A DNA stretch of 64,000 nucleotides from Mycogone perniciosa. Its lineage: Eukaryota; Ascomycota; Sordariomycetes; Hypocreales; Hypocreaceae. Location: contig JAOALB010000083.1 of assembly GCA_025331125.1 (NCBI GenBank), forward strand, positions 37,439-101,438, in the 5' to 3' direction. How positions within the stretch are numbered: the stretch's first letter is position 1; each line of letters opens with the position of its first letter. A program made the translations under genes and the position numbers. The notes under the pieces were generated by a model, which did no database searches, was not told where the DNA came from, and saw only the letters and a list, made by a program, of their open reading frames with translations. Shown here one piece after another: positions 45,614 to 57,734 of the stretch.

Positions 45614-47453
45614 TCAAAAGGCAGCACCGCCAATGCCCTCTCCAGCCAAGTTCTTCATGCTCTTCTCGCTCAAATCACTTCTCATTTCCCAAGCCCTGGC
45701 GTCTCTCTCCAGTCTGTTCCATGTGTAGAGGCTCTTCCGGAGCCGTTCTTGTTTAACCCGTAGTTCTTCCCGAATTTTCTCTTCCTCGTCTCGTAATTTC
45801 TTGTAATGGGGCTCGATATCTTTCGTCACGCCCAACGATAAAGGTGTCATGGCAGGGTCAAGTTTCCCCCCCGGGATAAGAGGGGGCATGGTTGCTAGTA
45901 GACTTTGAGCAAGAGTCTGTCTTGGGCCATTGCCATGCTGGGCTGATGGCCCCGTGGGAGGGTTGAATGGTCGTGTTAGAGTAGGTGTGGCATTTGTTAG
46001 AGCGGCTCGGGGACCTGTTGGAATACTTGCTGGGCCACTGGGCGTCAGTGGAGCAGAGGGTGTACCAGACACATGCCTCGATGGTGCTTGGCCCCAGCCG
46101 CCTCCCCATCCACCTCGGGATACAAAAGAGGCGCCCCGGGTTGGCGGAACGTATCCTCGCGGCCCCGATGGTGGATTTGTCGGACTCGTAGCATCCGGAC
46201 GGTGCGGCGGTGCAGTACTTGGTGTTTGGGGATGTCGCTGTGCCGGATGAGCAGGCGTAGAAACTGAGGATGGATATGTTCGATTCGCAGCAGGACCGGT
46301 GGGTGGTGCTCGTAAGGCCGCAGGGCCTCTTGGCGGGGATTTATTTGACGCTGGGGTCAAGTCGGAACTCCCGAGTCGGGGAGTCTCTTTAATAGCTGTA
46401 GACGGCGTGTTTGTAGGATGGTGAGGAGATTCCTCTCGTGGAGGGGGTGGAGAACGGGCTTTGATAGAGTGCGGTCGAGGAGACGCTCTTTCAGACGCTG
46501 GTTGTGAGTTGATGGCCGAGGAGATACCGGATTCTCGGGGTGGAGAGGGCCGCCTGTAGGATTGATATCTGTCGCCTCGTCGACTCGGAGAGCGAGATCG
46601 TGGCCTATAAGTACCACCTCGCATCGCCATTGGCGTTGTTCTCCCTGGAGGAGTTCTCTCGCGACGGCGATCTCTATTGAATGGTGAGCGTGACCTTCTT
46701 CGAATATCTAGTTAATTCAGCTCCCAAGGTAAAAAAAAATCGAGTCTGGCAAACCTTTCTTCCCGCCTATCAGGCTCTCGCTCCCTATCCCTCATCCTAT
46801 TGTTTCGCTCTCGCTCCCAATCTCGTTCACGATCCAGGTCGCGCGGCCTATCCCTATCCCACTCCCGCCTAGGAGGGGATCTAGGACGCTCATACCTGTT
46901 TTCTCGAGGTGGTGATTCCCTTCGTGGGGGACTTCGACGAGGCAGCGATGGCCTTCTGAGAGGGGAACGAGTGCGCTCTCGTCGGCGGGGGCTTTCGCGC
47001 TCCCTCGATCGCTCGCGCCGATAGCGATCACCTCCACTTCTCGAACGACGGCGAGGCGGATACCTCCCTGGTACGTAACTATCGGATCCAGAGATAATCG
47101 GGCTTCGAGGGCGTGGGCTTCTAGCTCGTGGTGGAGTTCGAGCTCGCTCTCTCACGGGGCTTCTGGGTCTCCTGGGTGATCGCTCTCCTCCTCGAGGGGT
47201 CGGTCTCCAAGACTCTCCGGCACCGTATCTAACGACCTCGCCATCGTCATATCTTTGACCGTTAGCCATAGAACCACACGTGATGCGTCGTGGCAAAAGA
47301 ATAGAACCGAACGCGTTCTTGGCCATCATCACCATCCAGCCCACCTGGGCGCGATAACCGCGGCATGAGGTCTGCGCAGGCGGCGTAAAATGAAGAACAA
47401 GGAAAAAGGGCAAGGCCTTACCTCCGGCCTCTAACATCACGGTCCCGATCCAT
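45614..47453 (-). CDS. RS-rich protein, probably splicing-associated
   Basis: Three exons: 47453-47422, 47252-46755 and 46697-45614; introns are 169 and 57 nt (GTAAGG and GTTTGC donors). The protein is 537 residues starting MDRDRDVRGRRYDDGEVV. Residues 20-230 are dominated by Arg-Ser, Arg-Glu and Arg-Asp dipeptides, the middle is Pro/Thr/Gly-rich, and the C-terminus has a charged helix (LRDEEEKIREELRVKQERLRKSLYTW). RS domains mediate contacts among pre-mRNA splicing and mRNA export factors in the nucleus. No RRM is present, so it is not a classical SR protein. The acceptor of intron 2 is ambiguous: a second AG 24 nt further in would also keep frame (deleting 8 residues), a possible alternative splice. 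Confidence 0.75.
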
Positions 47454-48116
47454 GTTTTCCGCTATCGTATATTTCTGAGCAAATGTTCAAGATGGGTTCG
47501 CGCAAACTCCCAATGCGTCTTCAATTGTAGACTTCCAGGCGGCGTGATACGGAGAGGTGTAAGAAAAATATATCGGAGCTTCCAAGTCCCGACCACCGGA
47601 TCAGGGTCCAGAACAGTGCCAATATTAGAGGAAACCAAATACGCACGGTATAGCACCACGGGCCGATGACGATCATGCGTGCGTGATGTCACAGCGTTAC
47701 ACAGCAGCCAAGGTGTCAGGGATTCTAAATCACCAATGAGATCTCTCCGAATTGAACTGCACGAAATTGACACCTACCTACGAAGTACTTCGTAGATAAT
47801 ACTAGCTGCTAATAAAACATTGGAGAGAGATGGTAGTAATGGGCATTTATATAGAGAGCACCTGAGAAGAATCTCCATCAAAACCGTGCAAAGGGAAAGC
47901 ACAGGATGCCATATTCTGGGGCTCAGGACTAATATTTAAATTAACAGCAACTCGAAGAACCAGTATTCCCCGGGGCACCCAACTGATCGGGAATTACAGT
48001 ACTAGTACAAGTGATCCTGCCCCCTGCTTCTCTCTCCTCATATAAGACAACGCAATAGAAAAGCAAGGTACAGGGCCCCTGATCTGGGGTCAGCAGATCA
48101 TATAACAATGAGAATA
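47454..48116. other. Spacer with an 18-bp palindrome
   Basis: 663 bases between the RS-protein start and the HDA1 stop. It carries the perfect palindrome at 47,778-47,795 and otherwise nothing recognised. Confidence 0.5.
47778..47795. repeat. Perfect palindrome CTACGAAGTACTTCGTAG
   Basis: Eighteen bases identical to their reverse complement. This is the GAAGTACTTC variant of the window-wide element family. Confidence 0.9.
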
Positions 48117-50535
48117 TCAGGATCTATCATCCTCTATTGTATCCCCTTGACCGTGGCTTGTGATTCTGTCCAGAATCCACTGGTGCGATTCGTTTGCGTG
48201 CTCTTGCATCATCATGTTGAGGCCGAATTTCTTGCTGCGCACAACTGTTCCGAAACGCCTCTTGTGGACTTTCTTTGTCAAGTCAGGATCGGACCAGCAT
48301 GCGTGGTCGCCTGCAACATAAACCCGCGAGTTATCCTTATACCAGGACGATAGTTCGGTGTCGGCATCTGACTTGACTGGCCGTAGATTACCGGTTACAA
48401 AGTTGACTATGCCGGCAATCTTATCCTTGCAATCTAGTTGTTGATTAGGGTTAATATCCCTACCGAGAAGGGCCATCAAGCCTCACCTCGACTTATAAGG
48501 AGAACCTTTACTCCAAGGTATGCGCTACCAACACCCATCAAAAAGATCTCATCGGTCTCGTATAGTTGAAGAAAATTATCCCAGAGATAGCAAACCAGGG
48601 ACTGGATTTGTTCTTGAATTTCTCTCTCATTGAATCCGGGGATGAACGCATCGGCATCCTTGACAAATTAACCACGATCTTGACTTGAGGGAGATCATGT
48701 TATAGCACTTACCTCTTCGTGCGTTACATAGGCGGGGACGTTAATATCCATAACACCAAACTTCTGGGCCACCGCCCAGTCAATATAATTTGTTACTCCA
48801 TCAACCTATTCCATTAGCTTGAGTCCTCAGTATGTAGGGGTAATTACTCACCACCCAGGCGTTATGGGGCTCGAGAGTCGTATCCATAACATCAGGTTGA
48901 GCTAAGAGTTGCGGCCTGCCCATGTTAGCTACATACGCCGTGGTGGAGGAGCTCCTTTACTCACGGATCGTGGATAATAACCAATATCCGGCGCGCCTCA
49001 TGGAGGTTGGGTGTGACAAGAACTTGGTTCTCGAACGATTTGAAGATTTGCTCCCGCTGCACGTAGAGCGGCATCATATTATGCTTAGATTGTAAAACCT
49101 GCCGTTGGGCGTTCCTGATGACATCGTGAAGTCGGCTGGCGTTGAGAGACTGAACCTCTGGTACGTCAACGATACCGGGTCGCATGCACTCCCAGTACGG
49201 GGCCTGATAAGCTTGCACTTTCGCAAGTATCCTAGCAGCATCCTTATTGATCTTCGGGAGCTCCATCTTCGGCGGCGGCTCGCCCATAAGTGTTCTGGCG
49301 ACAGCCACGGCTGAATTAGAAATAGCTTGGAGATTGTAGCCGCCCTCAAGACACACAGCAACCTTACCATCCGCAAGAGACATGAGCATGTGAGTCATGT
49401 GAGCGTAACATGCTGGTGTTACAAAGCAGCCTCCCAGTTCATCTCCTTGGGCGGCATCAAAACCTGCTGAGATAACCACCAGATCTGGGTTGAACTCTTT
49501 TGCGATAGGCATGACAATCTTTTGGAATGCAGCCATGTATTCGCCATCACCCATTCCCTGATCGTGCCACCCAATGTTGATGTTCTTGCCAAGGCCAGGA
49601 CCTGTACCGCAGTTTTCTATTCCACCATCTGGTGTCATTGGATTTGGTGGCTTTCCCGGATAAAATGTGCCATTTTGGTAGACGTGTATGGAGATGTAGA
49701 GAACGTTGGGGTCTTGGTAGAAGATATTTTGAATTCCGTTTCCATGATGGACGTCCCAATCCAGGATCAAAACCTTGCGACAATCGTCTGGATAGTCTTG
49801 TTGACATACCTTGACAGCCACAGGAACGTTGTTGAAGAAACAAAACCCCATTGGCTGATCAAACTCAGCATGGTGACCAGGTGGTCGAATGACCGCAAAG
49901 GCATTCTTCACTTGTCCGGTCACAACGCTTTTGCACGTGTCGATGGCACCGCCAGCAGACAGCAGGGCGGCAGGATAAGACATACTCCCAACGTAGAGCG
50001 ACTCCCGACCCTGGTCGAATCGTCTGGTGAGTTCCCGAAGCTCGGCTGTACTAACAGTATCAAGGTTCTCAACCCAAGCCAAGTGATCTGGCGAGTGGGC
50101 GAGGCAGATCTCCTCCCTGGTTGCATGACGGGCAGGTATCCTCCACATGTATTTCGTCGGACAGTCCCTCATGATCCTAGGAAGCTCTGATTCGGGACCC
50201 GTATAGACAAGACCCATCTTCTTGAAAGCCTTGAAGATTTCATGGATACGACGAGGATCTTCTGGGTGGTGGGTGTTTGGACTGAAGTCTGCATTCATGT
50301 GAAGCTTCATCCGATCATCGTAGCAACAGCCTGTTGGAAGCAACCCTCGTCGTCGGCTCGGCTGCTCAGGGCCAACTTCCTGAGCTCCGGGGCTGCTCTC
50401 ATCATCAAAGCTATCCTCTGATGCGGTATCGTCGTCGTCTTCTGCTCTGGCGCTTCCCGGTCCATCGTGTCCATTAGTCATGTCTGCATCTCCCATGACA
50501 TGATCTTCGGTATCCATGGTTGAATTTTTGGTCAT
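48117..50535 (-). CDS. hda1: Class II histone deacetylase HDA1 (Clr3-type) with Arb2 domain
   Basis: Five exons: 50535-48965, 48915-48852, 48805-48713, 48658-48487 and 48433-48117; introns are 49, 46, 54 and 53 nt. The protein is 738 residues. The deacetylase domain (~65-420) has all metal and catalytic motifs: RPPGHHAEF (His 221/222), DWDVHHGNG (Asp 261, His 263), SAGFDAAQGDELGG (Asp 360) and EGGYN. The four short 3' exons rebuild the Arb2-type domain (~500-700): EPHNAWVVDGVTNYIDWAV, GSAYLGVKVLLISRD and GDHACWSDPDL. HDA1 removes acetyl groups from histones H3/H4 in the nucleus; in Neurospora it acts in the HCHC complex with HP1 and chromodomain protein CDP-2. The start may be Met7 (MDTEDHVMG). 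Intron 2 (46 nt) is very short. Confidence 0.94.
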
Positions 50536-51592
50536 GTTAGGCCTCTGGGCAGGGGCCGATGATTCTATCTGAGAGGAGTGCGACCTGGCCCCCCATGTCC
50601 CAGCCTACGCCGCAACCTCGAAGTCTTGCTGTGCTGCTTGATAGAGCAAGTCAGCTAACTTGAATGAAGCTATGAGTATATCAGCGCTGATCACATCACC
50701 AAGGGGCAAATACGATTGAAGTCGAATGAGCCATGACTAAGAGTCGCAATGTGAGGTAGGTATACACAAAACGCGCGGGTTCAGTGAAAGCCAGAGAGAC
50801 ACGCGGCTTCAGGCCCTCGCCTCAACAAAGAACCTCTTCAGAGCTCTCGTCAAGGCTTGCAAACAATGAAAATGTTGTCACTGAGTACTGCCTAACATTC
50901 AGGGGCCAGGGATGAGAGAGACCAGAGCGAATGCAACCCACCTCTTCTAGTTCCTGATTCGGTCAACTGCTGGTCGAATTAAATGGGGGATCAGCGCGAC
51001 TGTACATAGATGGCGGCGGCTGATAGACTCGAGGAATTTTGCCGTAAATGAGAAAGCAGTCCGAGAGGCTTGAAGACAGCCTGCGCGATCACAGCCTTCG
51101 TGGAGCCTCTCAGATGGAATTCGAAGGGGTGTGTGAATTTTGAACTGTGAATTGTGAATTGGAGAGCCAAGTTTGGTTGTTGCTGGTGCGGGAGTGAGGC
51201 TGGTCTGAAGACCACCCAAGGCGGGCTATATCGCTGGAGCGGGCACCCCAACAGAGCCGTGCTATTAGTACTCACTAGCGATCGTGCCGCAATGCTTGTG
51301 GTCGATGCGCAACACCACAAAGGGAGCAGAAGCCAGACTAACACAAATAAATTGCCTCTGAAAATGATACATGGAAGCATTCACATAGTTTATTCATGTA
51401 TTAATCAGTGTGTACAGTCGTAATGAAAACAATAGGAAAAGTTCAGTGAATAGAGATCCTATCTAGCTACCATTTCGAAGCCTTAACAATCCCAAACTGC
51501 CAAGACACTGGGATAAATGTGCATGACGCAGCAGCCATCAAGAAAGGTAAACATTACACCGCAGGAGACACTCGTTGTTGCACCGCATCCCC
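50536..51592. other. Spacer upstream of HDA1
   Basis: About 1.06 kb. It contains three tandem GTGAATT words near 51,130-51,165 and small random ORFs. It is presumed to be the HDA1 promoter plus 3' flank of the next gene. No RNA gene was seen. Confidence 0.45.
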
Positions 51593-52972
51593 TTACCACC
51601 GCCTAACCACACCCGTCATCACTGATGCCACTGACAGGCTCTCCAACTCGGCTTGGTAATAGAGAGTTCCCTCCAAGTATGATCCGTCATCACCGCGGGG
51701 TGAGTAATGGGAGTACGATTGGATCATCTTTGTTCCAGGAGGCAGCAACCCATCCGGACTTGCGTCTTCCCCCAAGGACGAGCGCTCGGCGTCTCGCTCG
51801 TCATCAAAGTCGATTATGCCGCCAACGCTGTCCTCGGCCAAACTTGGTACTTTGTCTAGCCACTTCCTCTCATCCAAAGCACACCTAATGGCAATCTGAA
51901 TCGATTCCTGATCAAAGGTGAAGTTTGGGCGGTGGAGCCGAATCTCAGAAATGAGCCGTTTGCGTGGGTAGCTGTAAATATTCTCAAAATAGTACATAAG
52001 CTCCTTAGGACCAAGCTTAGCGTAGGTCTTGACGATGCGGCCCCAGCAGCTCTGGTCGTTCCAGCTGGCGGTAAGTGAGCGCCCTCTGTCGAATTCCTCA
52101 ACCAAGGGTGGGTCGTGCATTGCCTATACAGCATTGTTAGATTGGCTACGCCTTTGGTGGGCATGACAACTCACGTCGTGCTGGGTTGGATCTAGGCGCG
52201 GGCATATGTAATACAGAATGACGTCCTTGATGGTTTCCAACAAATCCATAAGCTCCAGGAGTTCACTGGTCGCGTGGTATCGCATTTGGCTTGTCCGAAC
52301 GTCGTGAACATACGGCTCTGGAAGTCCCACCCGGGGCCTGGGAAAATCCCCGTGGAAATATATCCCATACAGCCACCAGCGGTAGAGAGCTCTTCGAAAT
52401 CTGACTTTCTCGTGTGGCCGAAGGCTGCGGCAGTTTTCTGGTTCGTGGTACCATCTCATCTGAGGAAATAGCTCTTCCCACTTCTTCACAAGTCGACACT
52501 TGTGAAGGATGGAATCCAGGTCATTCTCCGTTAGCGTCACGATGTTCAGCGAAATCGGTTGACAAGTGGGCTTCCGCCCAAGGACGACCTTTGTGAACCC
52601 CTCATCAACATAATCCAACGAGGTGATTTGTGACTTGGATTGTGGTGTTAGGATATGCCCTTTGTCGCCCAGAAACCGCTTAAAGATGATGGCCCGAGGT
52701 CGATATTGACCATTGACAACATCAATATCATCCGCAGATGCCGTATGAATCTGAAGAAGCTCATCAAAGGGGCTGAAATCCCGCCTAAGCACCGGTATGA
52801 GAATTACTGCTTTCCTTTGCTTGAAAAGGTCGAGAAAATGCTTGTTGACTAGAGACAGCCTGAAAATAGAGCTCAAATCAAGATGCTGATAAATATCGAG
52901 AATAATTTCAATAGGGAGCCTTGGTAGACAGGCAGAACTTTTTGTGGGAAACGGCATTATGAATTGCTCCAC
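51593..52972 (-). CDS. F-box protein of unknown target
   Basis: Two exons, 52972-52175 and 52123-51593, with a 51-nt intron (GTGAGT...ATAG, phase 0), give 442 residues. The F-box lies at residues ~14-55 (LPRLPIEIILDIYQHLDLSSIFRLSLVNK). The rest has no recognised repeat: a mixed helical region with many Trp/Tyr, and an acidic Ser-rich stretch at ~370-400. F-box proteins recruit substrates to SCF ubiquitin ligases; fungi have many lineage-specific ones of this type. Start alternatives are Met1 and Met6 (MPFPTKSS). It is on the same strand as HDA1 and BRX1 but far from both. Confidence 0.8.
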
Positions 52973-53973
52973 TCGGAGAGATTTCTTGTGTGATGAATTG
53001 TATACTCAGTAGGGTGGTATGTCTGTTGGTGATGACCGGGTGTTTTTTCAGAGTGGAAGTGCTGATAGGGAGATGAAAGTCTGAAATGTGCCGCAACTCG
53101 AACAGAAATCAGTCCAATAAATGATCTTTTGGCTCTCTATTCAAGTTCTGAACCGCCGTCCTCTCTAAACAGACTCTATATTCCGGTAATCACAGCGGCA
53201 GGCAAAACTGTAACGAATGAGTCTCGAGAAAAGTCTATATAGAGTTGGTGTCATACCTTGTTAGTTTGGCATACCATTTGTGCCCAGGTTGGCAAAGATG
53301 TGATGGGTTCTTTTGCATCCGACGCGAGTTCGTCTGCCCTTGGAAGCGAATGCCGCCTTGTCAATCTCAGGGGACTCTGAGCAAGAGATGAATAAAACTG
53401 AACCGTAGTATCCCAACGAGTTCAAAATATCTGGAAATTTTTGGTAGTATCAGAGCTCAAGAGCTCACCGTTTGCCTCGCGGTGTCGTCACCGGAAGCGT
53501 CAAGCACTTATGCTCTACTGTCCTACCACCCCAGCGTTGGGGCTTGAAACGATGGAAAATTTATCATGGGAAATTGGGCGTAACGCAATTGAACGTTCCA
53601 TTTTGAATGGTGGAACTGCTGATTTGCCATTTGCCATGCTTGGTTGAACGAGGATAGGCAAGTGCTTTGGTGACTCAGGGTGAATGTAAGTAAGCCTGGC
53701 GTGTTCTGGATGAGTCGCGTCATCCTGTAATGACAGCCTATCCGGACCTTTGCCGATCCTTAGAGTAAGTATTATTAGTAATCCATAACGTGTGATGCCA
53801 CTTCGAACGAGTATCATCAACCAGCTTTCGATCTTTTTTTGTTTATGAAGTGGCTTTGTAATGTTTTCTTACGTATCACTTTAGAATTGTAATGCCAGTT
53901 CAGCCAGGATGGGAATAATCTTTCAATTCAAAGCTTGATATCAGGAAACCTCTGCCATTACCCGTTTGTGCAT
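52973..53973. other. Spacer, no supported gene
   Basis: One kilobase between the F-box gene start and the BRX1 stop. It contains an AGCTCAAGAGCTCA repeat near 53,455. ORFs around 53,440-53,820 overlap on both strands and look random. Confidence 0.45.
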
Positions 53974-54962
53974 CTATGCAAACAGTGCCTTTTTGTCAAG
54001 TTCATTCTTGGCCACCTGCTGTCCGCCATTGGATCTCAGCCCAAGATCTCCCTTCTTGGATAATCGTCCCACGGTCTGTTCCGCCCTAGCGTTATGTCTT
54101 GCAGCCTTGGCCCTCCGTACATCAGCTCTGACTTGATTAGGAGAGACGAATTCCTTGTTCTCATAAATGATCGGCCCACCAAATGAACCCTCTTGGATGA
54201 CAATAGGTTGTAGCACAAACCTAGGCCCAATTTCCACCAAGTTGATGTCCGAATCTTTGCCTGGCTTAGAGTTGGCCGACTTGGATTTGTTGGTCTCCTC
54301 CTCATCATCCTCGGACTTTGTTTTCGATGGCTCGACCTCGCTAATCTGATAGTTTCGGACCCAAATCTTCCCGTCTACAACGCTGAATCCCATCACGTGG
54401 TCGACGAATGGCTTTGATTTCCTTGCGCCTTGTGGAACGCCAAAGATGTGAAGGAAGAGTTCTTTGATCACGCGGAGATGTGGCTGTTTCTCGAAAGCAG
54501 CATCGAACGACAGAAGAGGCCTCGATCCCTTCAGGCAATTTCCGGTGAAGTGCAACTCCTCCATTGTGTGCACTGTAGCTACGTTAGCAAGCGTCTGGAC
54601 ATGCTGGCGTGGGTTTTCTTACGGTTTTGAGCATGCATCTTGACTGTCGGGCCATTTGGCACCTTGCTCATCCACATATAAAGGTCCTGGCCCTTTCGCG
54701 CCTCGAAGAATAGACAATTGTTGCAATTGTAAAGCTCCGAGAGTTCATTGAGCTCGCCCAGTCTCGACTTCGCATCAAACTTGGCATCCTTTCGGCTGTG
54801 TGGAAGCAGAGACGCAATGTCGTTTAGCAAGTGCCGATGCCTGTAAGTCACGCCGCGCGAACTCAAGATGAGAACACGTTGCTTGTTCTTCTTGACGCCA
54901 TTGCTGGAAGCTTCTGTCTTCTTGCTGTCGCTTTTCGACAGCGACTTGTATACGGCCGCCAT
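53974..54962 (-). CDS. BRX1: Ribosome biogenesis protein BRX1
   Basis: Two exons, 54962-54623 and 54572-53974, with a 50-nt intron (GTAAGA, GCTAAC branch, ACAG), give 312 residues. The junction restores the signature HAQNLHTMEELHFTGNCLKG. The Brix domain (~29-230) starts QRVLILSSRGVTYRHRHLLNDI and includes PLLSFDAAFEKQPHLRVIKEL. The C-terminus is basic with an acidic/Lys insert at ~215-235. BRX1 acts in the nucleolus in 60S subunit assembly, with Ebp2 and other factors. Length and motifs fit the family. Confidence 0.95.
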
Positions 54963-55616
54963 ATTCTGTGCTTGTGAAGATTGTCTGATGTTTGACGATG
55001 GTGATGGATCGAATCGGTCGGCCAGCCGCCAAATTTTTTGGGAGCGCCAACCCGATAAGCCCTCTAGATCCTTATCGGTTATCAGAGGGAATGAGCTAGT
55101 GTTCTTCTGTATTAGCGCCTGGCGCTTCTACCCCAGAACAAAGTAGCGCCCTAATATTAGTGAGTGCTACTTCGTACGTCCAGCAAGCTTTGCATGTGGT
55201 AGTAATGCTATCTATTGCCACTTGCGTACGTCGAACATGTGCAGGGAGATATGGAGTCACAATATGTTCCATCCCATTCAACATATTGGTTTACAACTCA
55301 TGGCTCAAGGCAGCTTTATTGCGTGCTATTTGGGACCAAAGGTCAATCATTAAGGATTCATTCAGCTACGTAAGTAAGGTGAGGCTTCGTAGCGATCGTC
55401 GGACGCATCAACCCCAGATAACCATTGTGACAAAACAAGAACAAAGGAAAGTCGAAGTGTTTGCGCCCTTCTAATTTAAAAAAAACGACGTATCGAGTAT
55501 CCTCATCTCCTCGGCGCTACGCCGAAGTCTCAGTATGCGACGTACATTTCAGGAACATATGATGATGATGGAGACACCCGGTGTCTCCTCCAGGTTTCGT
55601 GGGTATCGTAGATACC
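54963..55616. other. Spacer with a Rab11 3' hairpin
   Basis: 654 bases between the BRX1 start and the Rab11 stop. It contains the inverted repeat at 55,570-55,588 and no supported gene. Confidence 0.5.
55570..55588 (-). repeat. Inverted repeat GGAGACACC-C-GGTGTCTCC
   Basis: A perfect 9-bp inverted repeat around a single base, 29 bases beyond the Rab11 stop codon in its likely 3' UTR. In RNA it would fold into an 8-bp stem with a 3-nt loop. Confidence 0.75.
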
Positions 55617-56517
55617 TTAGCAACACTTCCCACTCTTGGTGGCCTCGTCATCGGCGGCCTTGCTGAGTGAAATATTGGTGCCTGCGCCGATGGTAGCTTG
55701 AGCACCGTCGCCGCTGTCGAGTGCCTTGCTAGATACGATTCTGTAGATTTCTATGAGGAGGGTCAGCATGGAAGCCTAGAGTTGCATTTTGTCGTAGCGG
55801 AGCAGACGAACCGGTCAGGATGTTCTGGAATGCAAGCTCGACATTGCTGGCGTCGAGGGCGGACGTTTCGATGAAAGACAAATGGTTTTCGCCTGTGGGC
55901 AAAGGTGTCAGTAGAGCTCTGCGTCACCTGAGGACAAGTAACGTACTAGCAAATAGCTTTGCCTCCTCTGTGGGCACAGCCCTCAGGTGCCTCAAATCGC
56001 TCTTGTTGCCGACCAGCATGATGACAATATTTGCATCGGCATGGTCCCGCAACTCCTTCAGCCACCGTGTCACGTTTTCGTACGTCTGGTGCTTGCTGAT
56101 GTCGTAGACAAGAAGTGCACCGACTGCACCTCGGTAGTATGCCGAAGTAATAGCTCGGTAGCGCTCCTGACCAGCGGTATCCCAAATCTGCGCCTTGATG
56201 GTCTTGGAATCGACCTGGATCGACCTAGTGGCAAACTCGACACCAATCGTCGACTTGGAATCGAGGTTGAATTCGTTTCGAGTGAACCGGCTGAGAAGGT
56301 TGGACTTTCCGACTCCAGAGTCTCCGATCAAAACGACTGGTGCGGAAATGATTAGTATGAACGCGCTCGCGAAGCTCGTTGGCGCTGCTAGTAAGCGAAC
56401 ATAGGGGGAAGAGTACCTTTGAAGAGGAACTGGTGGGGAGGAAGACACCGCTGTTAGTATTCACCAGTTTGCGTCGGAGGCAAGAGAGTCACGTACATCA
56501 TACTCGTCGTTGGCCAT
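55617..56517 (-). CDS. rab11: Rab11-family GTPase (Ypt31/32 type)
   Basis: Five exons: 56517-56497, 56429-56417 (13-nt microexon), 56336-55947, 55892-55812 and 55750-55617; introns are 67, 80, 54 and 61 nt. The protein is 212 residues. Exons 1-3 assemble MANDEYDFLFKVVLIGDSG. GTPase motifs are G1 GDSGVGKS (16-23), G3 WDTAGQE, G4 GNKSD and G5 ETSAL; the effector loop is STIGVEFATR. The C-terminus SGKCC ends in a double-Cys geranylgeranylation site. Rab11/Ypt31 controls exit from the late Golgi and recycling to the growing hyphal tip. Introns 2 and 4 have slightly unusual donors (GTACTC, GTTCGT). It is divergent from the chromodomain gene. Confidence 0.96.
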
Positions 56518-57734
56518 GGTGGCGATCGATGTGCTGTGTAGGTATGCGGAGAGAAGTTGTTCGTGTACACCGAAAGAAGCACTTGAGATGTCGTGGATGA
56601 GTTGAGGTTGTGGATGTGGAGGGGAAGAGTGGCTGCGCGGCTCTGGCGATTGGTTAAGCCGCCAAGTCACCTGGATAAGGCTCAGGAGGTGGTGGGTTAC
56701 AGGCACCGAGGGGAGTTACTTTAGGCTACCTCACGCGGACACGTGCTGTACCTAAGGGTGCTAACTCCTTAACGTGTGTTCACTTGTTTCCTCATAGTGC
56801 GAGGCCTAATACGGCAATGTATCCTGCAGGTAGTGATCCTCTTCTCCCTTGCCTCCCTAAAAGGGAGGGAGATACTCTCACCACCAGTGTTACTCTTGGT
56901 ACAATACTGAAGCCCGCCGTTATGTGAGGACGGGTAATCAGATTATCAGAGTATCGAGCAATTCTTGCGGGATTTTTATACTATGTACGTGTCTATACCT
57001 ACTAGGCACCCTCATGATTGGGAAATACTTCTTCCCGTCACTCCGTAATCCCCTGCCAGGTATTGCTGCCTCTTGACCAGGCAGCCGAGTGGAAAGGTCG
57101 AAGTGATGAGATCGAGAAATAATACGGAGAACTTGTAGTAATATCTACCATTGCAACAGTAGCGTCGGCATAGGGAGCCAGACCCATCTACTACTACTTT
57201 GAGCACAGCCTAATTAGGTAGCCCACGAGGACCTTAGCACAAATGACCAGAGAAGCCAAAACACGGAGCATGCCAGAAAGGCAAGGTATTATTAATTAGT
57301 ATCTAGTACTCCGATGGACTACTCCGTACGGAGTACTGCCTTATAGTATATCATTCTAGGTGCTTATCCTGCAGGCAGTGCGGCACTGGAGGAAGGAGCG
57401 CACAGTGCGGGGCACTATAAAAAGCGGGCTTTTGTACAATACATACATCTTGCTTTACTCCGTATTTAATCAAGCATCTCTACCATTTCGTCACCTCTTA
57501 TCTACCCAACTACAGTCATATTTGACCTACTTACGCACATCGGAAAAGACATGGCACGTTTTGAGACCCAGTGCTATCACTAGGGTTGTTTTTTCGGTCG
57601 CAAAGAATGCTTTGTGACGCCTTTCCTCACGCTGATTGGATCACGTGAGATTTAATAGCTGTTGATGGCGCTGCTTGTGCTTCTCAACCTGCCAACAACC
57701 CTATCCAGCCTCCTTCCAACCAACCATCACCACA
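56518..57734. other. Bidirectional promoter region with a palindrome
   Basis: 1.2 kb between divergent genes. It contains the 16-bp palindrome at 57,320-57,335 and T/C-rich stretches. No gene was seen; the ATG at 57,675 in the chromodomain frame is likely upstream of the true start. Confidence 0.5.
57320..57335. repeat. Perfect palindrome TACTCCGTACGGAGTA
   Basis: Sixteen bases identical to their reverse complement, with the same core as the palindrome at 11,301-11,318. Confidence 0.9.

Noticed and set aside
49522..50190. 222-codon plus-strand ORF inside HDA1
   Set aside because: Opposes the catalytic core of the deacetylase; no domain character.
53441..53820. Small overlapping ORFs on both strands between F-box and BRX1 genes
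   Set aside because: No splice continuity, no hydrophobic or domain pattern, and mutual overlap.
57675..57734. Upstream Met as start of the chromodomain protein
   Set aside because: The added 20 residues (Cys/Pro/Gln-rich) lack protein character and the ATG at 57735 has a better context.
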